A stretch of DNA of 64,000 bases, taken from the NCBI GenBank assembly GCA_963816925.1, contig CAWFMY010000016.1, forward strand, positions 27,360-91,359. Direction: 5' to 3'. Position numbers and translations under genes: made by a program. Positions 37,112-45,999 of this stretch are shown piece after piece. This DNA comes from CAIWHR01 sp963816925 (GTDB lineage: Bacteria; Pseudomonadota; Gammaproteobacteria; Burkholderiales; Casimicrobiaceae). The notes below the pieces were generated by a model, which did no database searches, was not told the origin of the DNA, and was given only the letters and a program-made list of their open reading frames with translations. Each line of letters starts with the position of its first letter. Positions within the stretch are counted from its first letter, which is position 1.

Positions 37112-37767
37112 ATGGGTCACGATCACGATCCATCGACCACGATCATGGCCACGACCACGGCGGATCCGAGCTGTCCGAGATGGACCTGCGCGTGCGGGCG
37201 CTCGAATCCCTGCTCGTCGAAAAGGGCTACGTCGATCCCGCGGCCCTGGATCTGCTGATCGAGAACTACGAGACCCGCGTCGGCCCGCACAACGGCGCCC
37301 GCGTCGTCGCCAAGGCCTGGGCCGATGCGCGGTATCGCGAATGGCTGCTCGCGGATGCGACCGCGGCGATCGCATCGCTGGGCTATACCGGTCGCCAGGG
37401 CGAGCACATGGTCGCGCTGCCGAACAGCGCGCGCGTGCACAACATGGTCGTCTGCACGCTTTGCTCCTGCTACCCGTGGCCGGTGCTCGGTCTGCCGCCG
37501 GTCTGGTACAAATCGGCGCCGTACCGCGCAAGGGCCGTCATCGATCCGCGCGGCGTGCTGGCCGATTTCGGCGTGCGCCTGCCCGATGACGTCGAGGTAC
37601 GGGTCTGGGATTCGACCGCGGAAATTCGCTATTTGGTGTTGCCGGCGCAGCCACCGGGCACGGACGGCTGGTCGGAGGAGCGGCTGGCGGCGCTGGTCAC
37701 GCGCGACTCGATGATCGGCACCGGCCTCGCGCGCACACCCGAGCCGCGCACCGCGGCGTCACCATGA
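37112..37767 (+). CDS. nthA: Nitrile hydratase alpha subunit, cobalt type (N-terminus frameshifted)
   Basis: The enzyme hydrates nitriles to amides. The metal-binding claw VCTLCSC (cysteines at about 37453, 37462 and 37468) has Thr rather than Ser after the first Cys, which marks the cobalt class. ENYETRVGPHNGARVVAKAW and YPWPVLGLPPVWYKS are typical. In-frame ATG 37180 gives 195 residues. Upstream, ATG 37112 begins a His/Asp-rich leader (GHDHD) that joins the main frame (HDHGHDHGGSELSEMDL) after a one-base gap near 37130, so I take 37112 as the true start. GGGGG precedes it, 13 bases after the VWA stop. Confidence 0.92.
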
Positions 37768-38420
37768 ACGGCGTGCACGACATGGGCGGCATGCAGGATT
37801 TCGGCGCGGTGACGCCCGAAGCGAACGAACCATGGTTTCACCATGCGTGGGAGCGCCGCGCCTTCGCGCTGACGCTCGCGATGGGTGCGACCGGCGCGTG
37901 GAACCTCGACCAGGCGCGTTCGGCGCGCGAGAGTCTTCCGCCGGCACGATATCTGGCGAGCACCTATTACGAAATCTGGCTCGGCGGAATGGAGGTGCTC
38001 CTGCGCGAACGCGGCCTCGTCAACGCCGCCGAGATCGCGGCCGGGCGCATGCAGGAGCCCGCGCGACCGATCCCGCGGCGGCTCGACGCGGGCGACGTCG
38101 CTTCGGCGCTTGCTCGCGGCGCCTCGACACGGCGAACCCTCCCGGGCGCGCCGCGGTTCGCGCCCGGCGATGCGGTGCGGACGCTGAACGTCAATCCGCC
38201 GACGCACACGCGGCTGCCGCGGTACTGCCGGGGCAAGCCCGGCACGATCGTCGCGATGCATGGCGCGCATGTCTATCCCGACGTCAATTCCAAGGGCCGC
38301 GATGAAGCGCCGCAGTGGCTCTACACCGTGCGCTTCGCGGCGCGCGACCTGTGGGGACCGCATACGAGCGCCGATGCGGTTCACGTCGACTGCTTCGAGC
38401 CTTACCTCGAGGCGCGCTGA
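37764..38420 (+). CDS. nthB: Nitrile hydratase beta subunit
   Basis: The 218-residue subunit begins MNGVHDMGGMQDFGAV, the invariant N-terminus of nitrile hydratase beta chains that wraps round the alpha subunit. It ends with the SH3-like C-terminal domain (FAPGDAVRTLNVNPPTHTRL, RGKPGTIVAMHG, LWGPHTSADAVHVDCFEPYL). It overlaps the alpha gene by 4 bases (ATGA), so the two chains are made together. The heterodimer is cytoplasmic. Confidence 0.95.
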   Translation: MNGVHDMGGMQDFGAVTPEANEPWFHHAWERRAFALTLAMGATGAWNLDQARSARESLPPARYLASTYYEIWLGGMEVLLRERGLVNAAEIAAGRMQEPARPIPRRLDAGDVASALARGASTRRTLPGAPRFAPGDAVRTLNVNPPTHTRLPRYCRGKPGTIVAMHGAHVYPDVNSKGRDEAPQWLYTVRFAARDLWGPHTSADAVHVDCFEPYLEAR

Positions 38421-38421
38421 C

Positions 38422-38781
38422 ATGCGAACGCCCGACCCCGACGACATCGCCGGGATGCCGCGCGACGCGGACGGCCCGGTCTTCGGCGCGCCGTGGCAGG
38501 CCCAGGCCTTCGCGCTCACGCTGTCGCTGCACGAGCGCGGTGCGTTCACCTGGAAGGAATGGGCGGCAACGCTGGGCGAGGTCATCGCCGAGGTGCGATC
38601 GCGCGGCGACGCCGACACCGGCGAACGGTACTACGAGCATTGGCTGACGGCACTCGAGCGCATTGCGACACGCAAGGGCCTCGTCGACGACATCCGGTTG
38701 CGGTACCGTCGCGACGAATGGGAGGACGCGGCGCGGAACACGCCGCACGGTCGGCCCATCGTGCTTCCGCCTCGCGCCTGA
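38422..38781 (+). CDS. Nitrile hydratase accessory (activator) protein
   Basis: The 119-residue protein resembles the beta-subunit N-terminal half: PRDADGPVFGAPWQAQAFAL, LHERGAFTWKEWAATLGEVI, YYEHWLTALERI. This is the pattern of the small activator (P14K/NhlE-like) that carries cobalt-loaded alpha subunit and swaps it into the enzyme. It starts one base after the beta stop. It is the last gene before a convergent binding-protein gene. Confidence 0.88.
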   Translation: MRTPDPDDIAGMPRDADGPVFGAPWQAQAFALTLSLHERGAFTWKEWAATLGEVIAEVRSRGDADTGERYYEHWLTALERIATRKGLVDDIRLRYRRDEWEDAARNTPHGRPIVLPPRA

Positions 38782-38794
38782 CGCGCGCGGCGGA

Positions 38795-39559
38795 CTATTT
38801 GAGCCAGACCGCGACGGTGCGGTCGTAGTCGCCGCTCGCCTTCGCGAGGTGCAGCCACTGGTCGACCCACGACTTCCATGCGCCGTCGCCGCGCGGCAGG
38901 AGCCACGCCATCTCGCCGTACTGCAGCGGCCTGTCCGGGTTGACGGCGCAAAGGCCGGGACGCAGCTTCTGCTGGACGAGCGTCTCGACCGATTCCGAGA
39001 TCATGACGTCGGCCTTGCCCTTGAGGATCTCGTCGAAGATCGTCGTGTTGTCGTCGTGGATGACGATCTTCGCCTGCTTGAAGTTGGCGCGCGCGAAGCG
39101 CTCGTTGCTGCCGCCCGGATTCTCGATCACGGTGACACCCGGCTTGTCGATATCGGCAACCGTCTGGAATTTTTGCACGTTTTCGCATTTGGTGATCGGT
39201 GCCTTGCCGTTGACCATGTACGGCTGGCTGAAGTACGCGCGCTTCTGGCGGTCGAGCGTCACTGAAATTCCGCCGACGCCCAGATCGCACTTCTCGACGA
39301 AATCGTCCATCAGCTTCGGCCAGCTCGTCTTCACGAACTCGGCCTTGACGCCCAGCGCCTTCGCCATCGACTGCACGAGGTCGACATCGATGCCCTCCCA
39401 CGCCGCCTCGGGCTTCGCAAGGCTGAACGGCTTGTAATCCCCTGGCGTGCAGACGCGCAGCACGCCGCTTTTCTGGATCGCGTCGAGACGCGAGTCCTGG
39501 GCCTGCGCGGACGCGGCGGCGGCTCCGGCGCACAGCACGATCATCATCCAACGCAACAT
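38795..39559 (-). CDS. Family 3 (amino acid-type) periplasmic binding protein
   Basis: The 254-residue protein has a signal peptide (MMIVLCAGAAAASAQA-QD) and a family 3 binding-protein core: GVLRVCTPGDYKPFSLAKPE, AWEGIDVDLVQSMAKALGVK, ISVTLDRQKRAYFSQPYMV. The 'TLDR..KA.YFS' pattern resembles cyclohexadienyl/arogenate dehydratase-like and amino acid receptor proteins. It may bind an amino acid, or the related PheC activity is possible. No transporter genes are adjacent. It converges on the nitrile hydratase operon. Confidence 0.83.
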   Translation of the reverse strand: MLRWMMIVLCAGAAAASAQAQDSRLDAIQKSGVLRVCTPGDYKPFSLAKPEAAWEGIDVDLVQSMAKALGVKAEFVKTSWPKLMDDFVEKCDLGVGGISVTLDRQKRAYFSQPYMVNGKAPITKCENVQKFQTVADIDKPGVTVIENPGGSNERFARANFKQAKIVIHDDNTTIFDEILKGKADVMISESVETLVQQKLRPGLCAVNPDRPLQYGEMAWLLPRGDGAWKSWVDQWLHLAKASGDYDRTVAVWLK

Positions 39560-39778
39560 GGCGCTTCCTCCAAGGTGGCGCCGGCGGCGAATCGCATCGC
39601 GGCTGCGGTCCCGGCACTTGCGCATGATACGCGGACACCCTGCCCCGAGCGGCCCGTCGTGCTGCGGCAAGTCGCGCGACCCGACCCGGTACCGGGCGAC
39701 CCCGAAATGGCGCAGAATGACCGCGCAAGCCGCCGGGGCATCCGGCCGCGCGCGGCAATTCACTTCGGGGAGGCAACG

Positions 39779-40786
39779 ATGAGAAATTCCATCGCCCGCC
39801 GCATCGGCGTCATCGGGCTCATGGCCTGCGCGCTCGCCTGGTCGGCCGCGGCATTCGGGCAGACGCAGCGTTCCTTCGTCGCCTCCACCGGCGCGGACAC
39901 GAATCTCTGCACCTTCGCCCAACCGTGCCGGTCGTTCGCCGCCGCGCTGACGCAGACGAACTCGGGCGGCGAGATCATCGTCATCGACTCCGCCGGCTAT
40001 GGACCCGTGGCGATCGCGCAATCGGTGTCGATCATCGCCGCACCAGGCGTCTACGCCGGGATCAGCGTCTTCGCCGGGGATGGCGTCACGGTCACCGGCA
40101 TCGGCAGCCGCGTGCGCTTGTCCGGGCTCACGATCAACGGTCAGGGCGGCGACACCGGCATCCGCTTCCAGCAGGGCGCGAAGCTCGCGGTCGACCACTG
40201 CGCGATCGCCGACCTCAACCTGTACGGTATCTACGTCCAGGCCGCCAACTCGACGTGGATCGTCACCGACACGACCATCAGCGGCGTCGCCATTTACGCG
40301 CTCATCGCCGAGGCGGGCGCCGGCACGCTCGACCGCGTGCGCGTCGAGAACAACTTCAACGACGGGATCCTCATCAACACGTCGTCGAACGTCCTCGTGC
40401 GCGCGCTCATCCGGAACAGCGTCGCGACCGGCAATGCGGGCAATGGCGTCACGGTGTTCACCGGCTCGGGACGGACAGCTGTCGTCACGGTCGAGAACTC
40501 GGCGGCCAATGTCAACGGCGGTTCGGGTTTCGCCGGCACGACCTCGGGCGGAACGACCGTGCTCACGCTGCACGGCGTGGTGGCGACCGCGAACACCGGG
40601 TCCGGCGCGCTCGCCGCGGGGGTCGGTGCCACCGTCGGGGTCACGGCAAGCACGCTGGCCCGCAACGTCAATTTCGGCATGGAGCAGACGACCGGCTCGG
40701 TCCTTCGCTCGCTGCAGAACAACACGGTCGAGGACAACGTGGCGGGCGCGACGTCGGGGACCATCACCAACAGCCAGCAGATTTGA
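39779..40786 (+). CDS. Secreted right-handed parallel beta-helix repeat protein
   Basis: ATG 39779 has GGGAGG 6 bases upstream. A signal peptide (IGLMACALAWSAAAFG-QT) precedes the opening SFVASTGADTNLCTFAQPCR, with two cysteines, then repeated beta-helix rungs (GVTVTGIGSRVRLSGLTING, VDHCAIADLNLYGI, LDRVRVENNFNDGI). It matches the family of the signal-less protein at 9899-10903 almost segment by segment. It is probably a surface or secreted carbohydrate-related protein; catalytic residues are not evident. Confidence 0.85.
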   Translation: MRNSIARRIGVIGLMACALAWSAAAFGQTQRSFVASTGADTNLCTFAQPCRSFAAALTQTNSGGEIIVIDSAGYGPVAIAQSVSIIAAPGVYAGISVFAGDGVTVTGIGSRVRLSGLTINGQGGDTGIRFQQGAKLAVDHCAIADLNLYGIYVQAANSTWIVTDTTISGVAIYALIAEAGAGTLDRVRVENNFNDGILINTSSNVLVRALIRNSVATGNAGNGVTVFTGSGRTAVVTVENSAANVNGGSGFAGTTSGGTTVLTLHGVVATANTGSGALAAGVGATVGVTASTLARNVNFGMEQTTGSVLRSLQNNTVEDNVAGATSGTITNSQQI

Positions 40787-40872
40787 CGCGGCCGCCGCGG
40801 CAGGGTTACCGTCCGCACGCTGCAACCGTCGCCTCACCGATGGCGGCGGGCGGCGCACATTGGAGGAATGCA

Positions 40873-41898
40873 ATGATGGCAAAGAATCGCTGGCTGCGGC
40901 ATGTCCTGGGAGTCGCCGCCGTGCTTCCCCTGCTCTTCGGCGCGCTGACGGCCTCGGCGCAGACACTCAACGTCTATTCGATCTGGCCCGAGAACTGGGC
41001 CAAGCCGATGTTCGAGGAGTTCGAGAAGGCGACCGGCATCAAGGTCAATTTCGTGCGCTTTTCGTCCGGCGAGGCGCTCGCCCGCATCATTGCGGAAAAG
41101 AACAATCCGCGCGTCGACGTGCTGTTCGGCGGCCCGGTCGAGACGTTCGCCGCCGGCGTCAGCGAGGGCGTGTTCGAATCGTACAAGCCGCCGTCGTTCG
41201 CGAAATTGCCCGCGCGCTTCCGCCAAGCCGACGGGCAGTGGGTGGCGATCGCCGACGACCCGCTCGTCTTCATGACCAACGACAAGTTCGTGAAGGAGAA
41301 CGGCCTCAAGGCGCCGGCATCGTGGAACGACCTGCTGGCCCCGCCGTACAAGAACATGCTGCAGATGGCGGATGCCCGGACGTCCGGCACCGCGGTCACG
41401 CGCATCTTCTCGATCCTCGAGGTCAACGGCCGCGACGAGAACAAGGCGTTCGACTACATGAAAAAACTGCGGCCGAACGTGCAGCTCTACACGAAGAGCG
41501 GCGGCGGCGGCACGCTGCCCGTCGGGCTGGGCCAGGCGGGCGGGGGCATCTTCTTCATCGTCGACGCGCTCGACACCAAGGCGAAGGGCTATGAGGTGTC
41601 GATCAGCTTCCCGAAGGAAGGCATCGGCACCGCGGCCGAAGGCATCGCGCTCATCAAGGGCGCCAAGAATCCGGAGGCCGCGAAAAAGCTGATCGACTGG
41701 GCCACCTCGCCGGCCATGCAGAACCAGTTCGCCAAGTACAAGATCAACTTCGTGCCCGCGCACCCGGACGTCGCGCTCGAGCCCTCGCTGGCCGCGGTGC
41801 TGAAGGACGCGAAGATCTTCCCCATCGACGCCGATTACGCGGGCGCCAATCGCAAGCGCATCGTGGACCGGTGGGTCGCGGAAGTATTGAATCCGTAG
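40873..41898 (+). CDS. ABC transporter substrate-binding protein (iron/phosphonate/polyamine-type family 1)
   Basis: The start ATG 40873 is preceded by GGAGG (6-base spacing). A signal peptide (GVAAVLPLLFGALTASA-QT) is followed by LNVYSIWPENWAKPMFEEFE and GIKVNFVRFSSGEALARIIA. GIALIKGAKNPEAAKKLIDW is the motif typical of Fe(III), 2-aminoethylphosphonate and putrescine receptors. Iron-binding tyrosine pairs are not obvious, so a small anion or phosphonate is as likely. It heads an operon with permease, ATPase, a secreted protein and deoC. A stable hairpin follows its stop. Confidence 0.87.
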   Translation: MMAKNRWLRHVLGVAAVLPLLFGALTASAQTLNVYSIWPENWAKPMFEEFEKATGIKVNFVRFSSGEALARIIAEKNNPRVDVLFGGPVETFAAGVSEGVFESYKPPSFAKLPARFRQADGQWVAIADDPLVFMTNDKFVKENGLKAPASWNDLLAPPYKNMLQMADARTSGTAVTRIFSILEVNGRDENKAFDYMKKLRPNVQLYTKSGGGGTLPVGLGQAGGGIFFIVDALDTKAKGYEVSISFPKEGIGTAAEGIALIKGAKNPEAAKKLIDWATSPAMQNQFAKYKINFVPAHPDVALEPSLAAVLKDAKIFPIDADYAGANRKRIVDRWVAEVLNP

Positions 41899-41917
41899 TC
41901 CGGTGCCTTCACCCCGG

Positions 41918-41942
41918 CCCTCTCCTGCCGCGCGGGAGAGGG
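41918..41942 (+). repeat. REP-like intergenic hairpin overlapping a ribosome-binding site
   Basis: CCCTCTCC (41918-41925) pairs perfectly with GGAGAGGG (41935-41942), with a T-G pair extending it. It lies in a 'CACCCCGGCCCTCTCC' context recognisable as a common interspersed hairpin of Proteobacteria. The 3' arm contains the purine-rich ribosome-binding site of the permease (ATG 41950). It probably stabilises the upstream binding-protein message and lowers permease translation, as REP sequences do in mal-type operons. Confidence 0.7.
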
Positions 41943-41949
41943 AAACCTG

Positions 41950-43633
41950 ATGTCGAGCGCCACGTCGCCGCACCGCGATCCCGCCGTCGCCGCGACCGCG
42001 TTTGCGCTATGGGCGCTGCTCGCGCTGTTCGTGCTCTACCCGCTCGCAATGTTGCTGGGGCGAGTGCTGTTCGACCACGGCAGCCTTCTCGACCGCCGGC
42101 ATCGTGACGGTGCTGACCGACCGGCACCAGGTCCAGGCCTTCTGGAACAGCCTGCTGCTGGCTGCGCTGGTCGGTCTTGCCGGAACGGCGCTGGGCTTCA
42201 TGTTCGCATTCACCGCCGCGCGCGCGCGGCTGCCGCGCGGACTCCTCACCGCGATGGACGCGAGCGTCCTGCTGCCGCTCGTGTCGCCGCCGTTCACGAC
42301 GGCGATCGCGATGATCTTCTCGTTCGGCCCGCGCGGTCTCATCACGTACCACGTGCTCGGCCTCAAGGGCGTCACGGTCTACGGCCTGCCGAGCACGCTC
42401 TTCTCCGAGGTGCTCACGTATTTTCCGATCGCCTACCTGACGCTTCGTCCGCTGATCGCCGGCATCGACTCGAACATCGAAGGGATGGCGCTCTCGCTCG
42501 GCGCATCGCGCTGGCGCGTCTTCCGCACGGTGACGCTGCCGCTTTGCATTCCCGGGCTCGCCAATGCGTTCCTGCTGCTGTTCGCCGCCTCGCTCGCCGA
42601 CTTCGCGACGCCGCTGATCCTCGGGGGCAACCAGTTCCCGGTGCTGCCGACTCAGGCGTACCTGCAGATCACCGGACTCTACGACCTGCGCGGCGGCGCC
42701 GCGCTGTCGTTCGCACTGCTCGTCCCCGCGCTCGTCGTGTTCGTGCTGCAGCGCTACTGGGTGAGCCGGCGCTTCTACGTGACGATCACCGGCAAGGGCG
42801 CCGGGCAGACGCCGTTCGACAGCGTCTCGAATGCGATGCGCACGGCGCTCCTCGCGGCGTGCTTCGTCGTGGCGCTCGTCATCGCGTATTTCTACGCGCT
42901 GCTGCTCTACGCGTCGCTCGTCGTCGCGCTCGGCGCCAACCATGCGCTGACGCTGCAGCACTATCGCGTGATCTTCACCGACGGTCTCAAGGCGATCCGG
43001 GATACGCTCATCATCGCCGGCCTCGCGATGCCGCTGGGCGGTCTGTACGGAATCCTGGTGGGTTACCTCGTGACGAAGAAGAAGTTCATCGGCCGGCGCA
43101 GCATGGAACTCGTGTCGATGATCAACTACGCGCTGCCCGGGACGATCGTCGGCATCGCCTACCTCATCGCGTTCAACGATCCGCCGATCGAGCTCACGGG
43201 CACCGCGCTCATCATCGTAGCCTGCTACATCTTCCGTTACGGTCCGACCGGCATCCGCGCGACCGTCGCGCTGCTGCAGCAGATCGACAAGAGCCTGGAG
43301 GAAGCGTCGGCGGGTCTCGGAGCGGGCAGCGGGACCACCTTTCGCCGGATCACGCTGCCGCTGATCGTGCCGGCATTCTTCGCCGGGCTTTCCATCGTGT
43401 TCATTCGCTCGATGACGGCGATCAGCGCGACGATATTCCTCGTCTCCGTCGGCTGGACACTCATCACGGTGAAGATCCTCGAGAACATCACCGAGCTGTC
43501 GCTCGGGCCGGCGGCGGCGTTCTCGGTGCTGGTGGTCGTTATCGTGTTCGCCGTCATGGCCGCCATCGCGCGCCTCGTGCGGCTCTTCCGCGCGCCCGGT
43601 GCCATGCCGGTGACGAGCCTGCTGGGAGGATGA
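41950..43633 (+). CDS. ABC transporter permease, fused two-domain iron/phosphonate type, frameshifted near 42088
   Basis: The start is ATG 41950 (ATAFALWALLALFVLYPLAM, first membrane helix). The frame is lost after LFDHGSL at about 42083-42092. It continues in the next frame (STAGIVTVLTDRHQVQAFWN) for about 500 residues with some twelve membrane segments. Two EAA-type coupling loops are visible (EGMALSLGASRWRVFRTVTL and EEASAGLGAGSGTTFRRITL), so both halves of the channel are on one chain, as in FbpB/AfuB-like permeases. It overlaps the ATPase gene by 4 bases. Confidence 0.85.
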
Positions 43634-44736
43634 TCGTGGCGGAAGCCAAGATCGGCGTGCGCGTCGACGGCGTGTCGAAGCGATATTCGCATCGCGTGAA
43701 GGGCGAGCACTACGCCGCGCGCGACGTGCGCCTCGACGTTGCGCCCGGCGAGTTCCTGACGCTGCTCGGGCCGTCCGGCTGCGGCAAGACGACCACGCTT
43801 CGCATCGTCGCCGGCTTCGAGCATCCCGACGCGGGTCGCGTGTACTTCGGCGACCAGGATGTGACGGGCGTCCCCGCCAACCGCCGCGACATCGGCTTCG
43901 TGTTCCAGAATTACGCGCTGTTTCCGCACCTTTCGGTGTCCGACAACGTGGCGTACGGATTGAGCGTGCGCGGGCAGCCCGCCGGGACTATCGCGAAATC
44001 GGTCGGCGACGTGCTGGCGCTGGTCGGGCTCGCCGGCTACGAGCAGCAGTTTCCCGGACAGCTTTCCGGCGGCGAGCAGCAGCGCGTGGCGCTCGCGCGC
44101 GCGATCGTCATCCGGCCGCGCGTGCTGCTGTTCGACGAGCCGCTGTCGAATCTCGACGCGAAGCTGCGGGTGACGATGCGCCAGGAAATCCGCGAGCTCC
44201 AGCAACGCCTCGCGATCACGACGATCTACGTGACGCACGACCAGGAGGAGGCGATGGCGGTCTCCGACCGCATCGCCGTCATGAACGAGGGGAGTGTCGT
44301 GCAGGAAGGCTCCGCGCAGGACCTCTACCTTCGCCCGGCGTCGGAGTTCGTCGCGCGCTTCGTCGGCCGCGTCAATCTCGTTCCGGCGCGCATCGTCGCG
44401 GTCGAAAGCGACGTGGTCGCGGTCGACGCGCTGGGCATCGTCATGCGCGTGCCGCCGGGAACGCAGCGTTTCGCCGCCGGCGACCGCGTCTCGCTGCTGC
44501 TGCGGCCCGAGGCGATCGCCATCGAGAGCGACGCCGGCGCGGGACCGATTCGCGGGACGGTCGTGTCGCACGCGTTCCTCGGCGAGAAGATCGACTATCT
44601 CGTGCGCTGCGGCGACACCTTGCTGCAGGTGGTCCGCTACAACGCGGGCCAGGTCCAGGTCGTCGCCGACGGCGCCGCCGTATCGTTGCGCCCGGCCCTC
44701 GACGCGGCGACATTGCTCGCCGGGGCGCCGCGATGA
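43630..44736 (+). CDS. ABC transporter ATPase (PotA/FbpC type)
   Basis: The 368-residue ATPase has Walker A LGPSGCGKTTT, the Q-loop FVFQNYALFPHLSV, signature LSGGEQQRVALARA, Walker B VLLFDEPLSNLD and H-loop VTHDQEEAM. The C-terminal TOBE domain (FLGEKIDYLVRCGDTLLQVV) is typical of iron, polyamine and phosphonate importers. ATG 43630 overlaps the permease stop (ATGA) and is in turn overlapped by the next gene, so translation is chained through the operon. Confidence 0.94.
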   Translation: MIVAEAKIGVRVDGVSKRYSHRVKGEHYAARDVRLDVAPGEFLTLLGPSGCGKTTTLRIVAGFEHPDAGRVYFGDQDVTGVPANRRDIGFVFQNYALFPHLSVSDNVAYGLSVRGQPAGTIAKSVGDVLALVGLAGYEQQFPGQLSGGEQQRVALARAIVIRPRVLLFDEPLSNLDAKLRVTMRQEIRELQQRLAITTIYVTHDQEEAMAVSDRIAVMNEGSVVQEGSAQDLYLRPASEFVARFVGRVNLVPARIVAVESDVVAVDALGIVMRVPPGTQRFAAGDRVSLLLRPEAIAIESDAGAGPIRGTVVSHAFLGEKIDYLVRCGDTLLQVVRYNAGQVQVVADGAAVSLRPALDAATLLAGAPR

Positions 44737-45245
44737 GACGAATCTCGGCTTATTGCGCGGCCTGCGCGGTTGCCTGCCTGCTAGCGCTGCCCGCGGTCGC
44801 CGCGGACGCAACCCGCGAAGTCCACGGCTCCGCGGACGCATTCGCGACGCCGGGATTGGCGCTGGCCTGGGCCGTGCTTCGCGCGCCGAAGGAAGGCGAC
44901 ACGGCGGTCGTCATGCGCATCGAGCCGGATGCCCAGTCCTTTGCCTGGATCGAGGTCGTCGGCAAGGACCCGTTCACGCAAAGCGAGAAGCCGTTGCTGG
45001 CAGCGACTTCCGTCGGCGGCCCCTTCGACCTCAAGGTGCCGCGCGCGACGTTCGCCGATTTTCCGCGCACCGAGATCAGGCTGTGGAGAAGCGGCGCTGC
45101 GCCGGCCGCCGCGCCGCCCGCCCTCCTCGTGTACTACCTCGGCGTACCCGACACGACCCCGGAAGTCGCGCAATCGACCGACCTCGATCGCTCGCTCACC
45201 GAGCGCATCGCGCGCGTCCGCGATCCGGCAAGGAAATCGCCGTGA
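44733..45245 (+). CDS. Secreted protein of unknown function in the ABC operon
   Basis: The 170-residue product has a signal peptide (CAACAVACLLALPAVAA-DA). Its mature beta-rich region includes MRIEPDAQSFAWIEVVGKDP and FADFPRTEIRLWR, and one likely strand pair near LLVYYLGVPD. No family recognised. It overlaps the ATPase gene and deoC by 4 bases on either side, so it is co-translated with the transporter. A periplasmic accessory role is plausible. Confidence 0.7.
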   Translation: MRRISAYCAACAVACLLALPAVAADATREVHGSADAFATPGLALAWAVLRAPKEGDTAVVMRIEPDAQSFAWIEVVGKDPFTQSEKPLLAATSVGGPFDLKVPRATFADFPRTEIRLWRSGAAPAAAPPALLVYYLGVPDTTPEVAQSTDLDRSLTERIARVRDPARKSP

Positions 45246-45905
45246 ACCGCGCTGAGCTCGCCCGCCTCCTCGATCATTCGGTGCTGAAGCCGGAGGCGAC
45301 CGACGCCGACATCCGCGCAGGCGCCGCGATCGTGCGGCAATGGCGCATCGGGTACTACTGCGTGCAGCCCTGCTGGGTGCGCGTCGCCGCGGCCGCGCTG
45401 GCTGGCACGGACGCCCGCGTCGTCACCGTCGCCGGCTTTCCGCACGGCTGCGATCGCGCGGAGGTCAAGGCACGTGTCGGCCGCGCATGGCGGTCGGCGA
45501 CGGCGCGGCGGAAGTCGACATGGTCATGAATTTCGGCGCGCTGAAGAGCGGACACGCGACCGTGGTCGCGGCGGAGATCGAGGCGGTCGTTCGCGCAGTG
45601 CCGGGGATTCCCGTGAAGGTCATCCTCGAGACGGCGGCGCTGACGACGCCGAAAAGGGCCTTGCCTGCCGGCTCACCGTCGACGCCGGCGCGGCGTTCGT
45701 CAAGACGTCCACCGGCTTCCACCCGGCCGGCGGGGCGACCGCGGCCGATGTGCGCCAGCTGCGGATGACCGTCGGGCCGGCCTTCGGGGTCAAGGCGTCC
45801 GGCGGCATCCGGACGCTGGCCGACGCGCTGGCGATGATCGACGCCGGCGCGAACCGCATCGGCGTGTCGGCCAGCGCCGCCATCCTCGAATCCCTTACTG
45901 ACTGA
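45242..45905 (+). CDS. deoC: Deoxyribose-phosphate aldolase, broken by two frameshifts
   Basis: DeoC cleaves 2-deoxyribose 5-phosphate to acetaldehyde and glyceraldehyde 3-phosphate. The three frame segments together make a full-length enzyme. GTG 45242 begins RAELARLLDHSVLKPEATDA, up to AGFPHGCDRAEVKA. Then GDGAAEVDMVMNFGALKSGH lies in another frame. The end, AAFVKTSTGFHP (Schiff-base lysine) and FGVKASGGIRTLADALAMID, lies in a third. The shifts are near 45485 and 45650. Its GTG overlaps the previous stop (GTGA). Two consensus errors are more likely than loss of function. Confidence 0.82.
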
Positions 45906-45981
45906 AGGGGTCAGCGGCCGGGGGCACGACGGCGGTCCGTTGACCTTCGGTCGGGCCGCTTGCCAAATCCGCGGCCACTTA

Positions 45982-45997
45982 TGCTATTGTCATAGCA
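45982..45997 (+). promoter_or_regulatory. Operator-like inverted repeat just upstream of a start codon
   Basis: TGCTAT (45982-45987) and ATAGCA (45992-45997) form a perfect 6-bp inverted repeat with a 4-base spacer, ending 2 bases before ATG 46000. The AT-rich patch stands out against the GC-rich surroundings and could double as a -10 region of a leaderless or short-leader promoter. A repressor site is possible; the binding protein is unknown. Confidence 0.45.
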
Positions 45998-45999
45998 CC

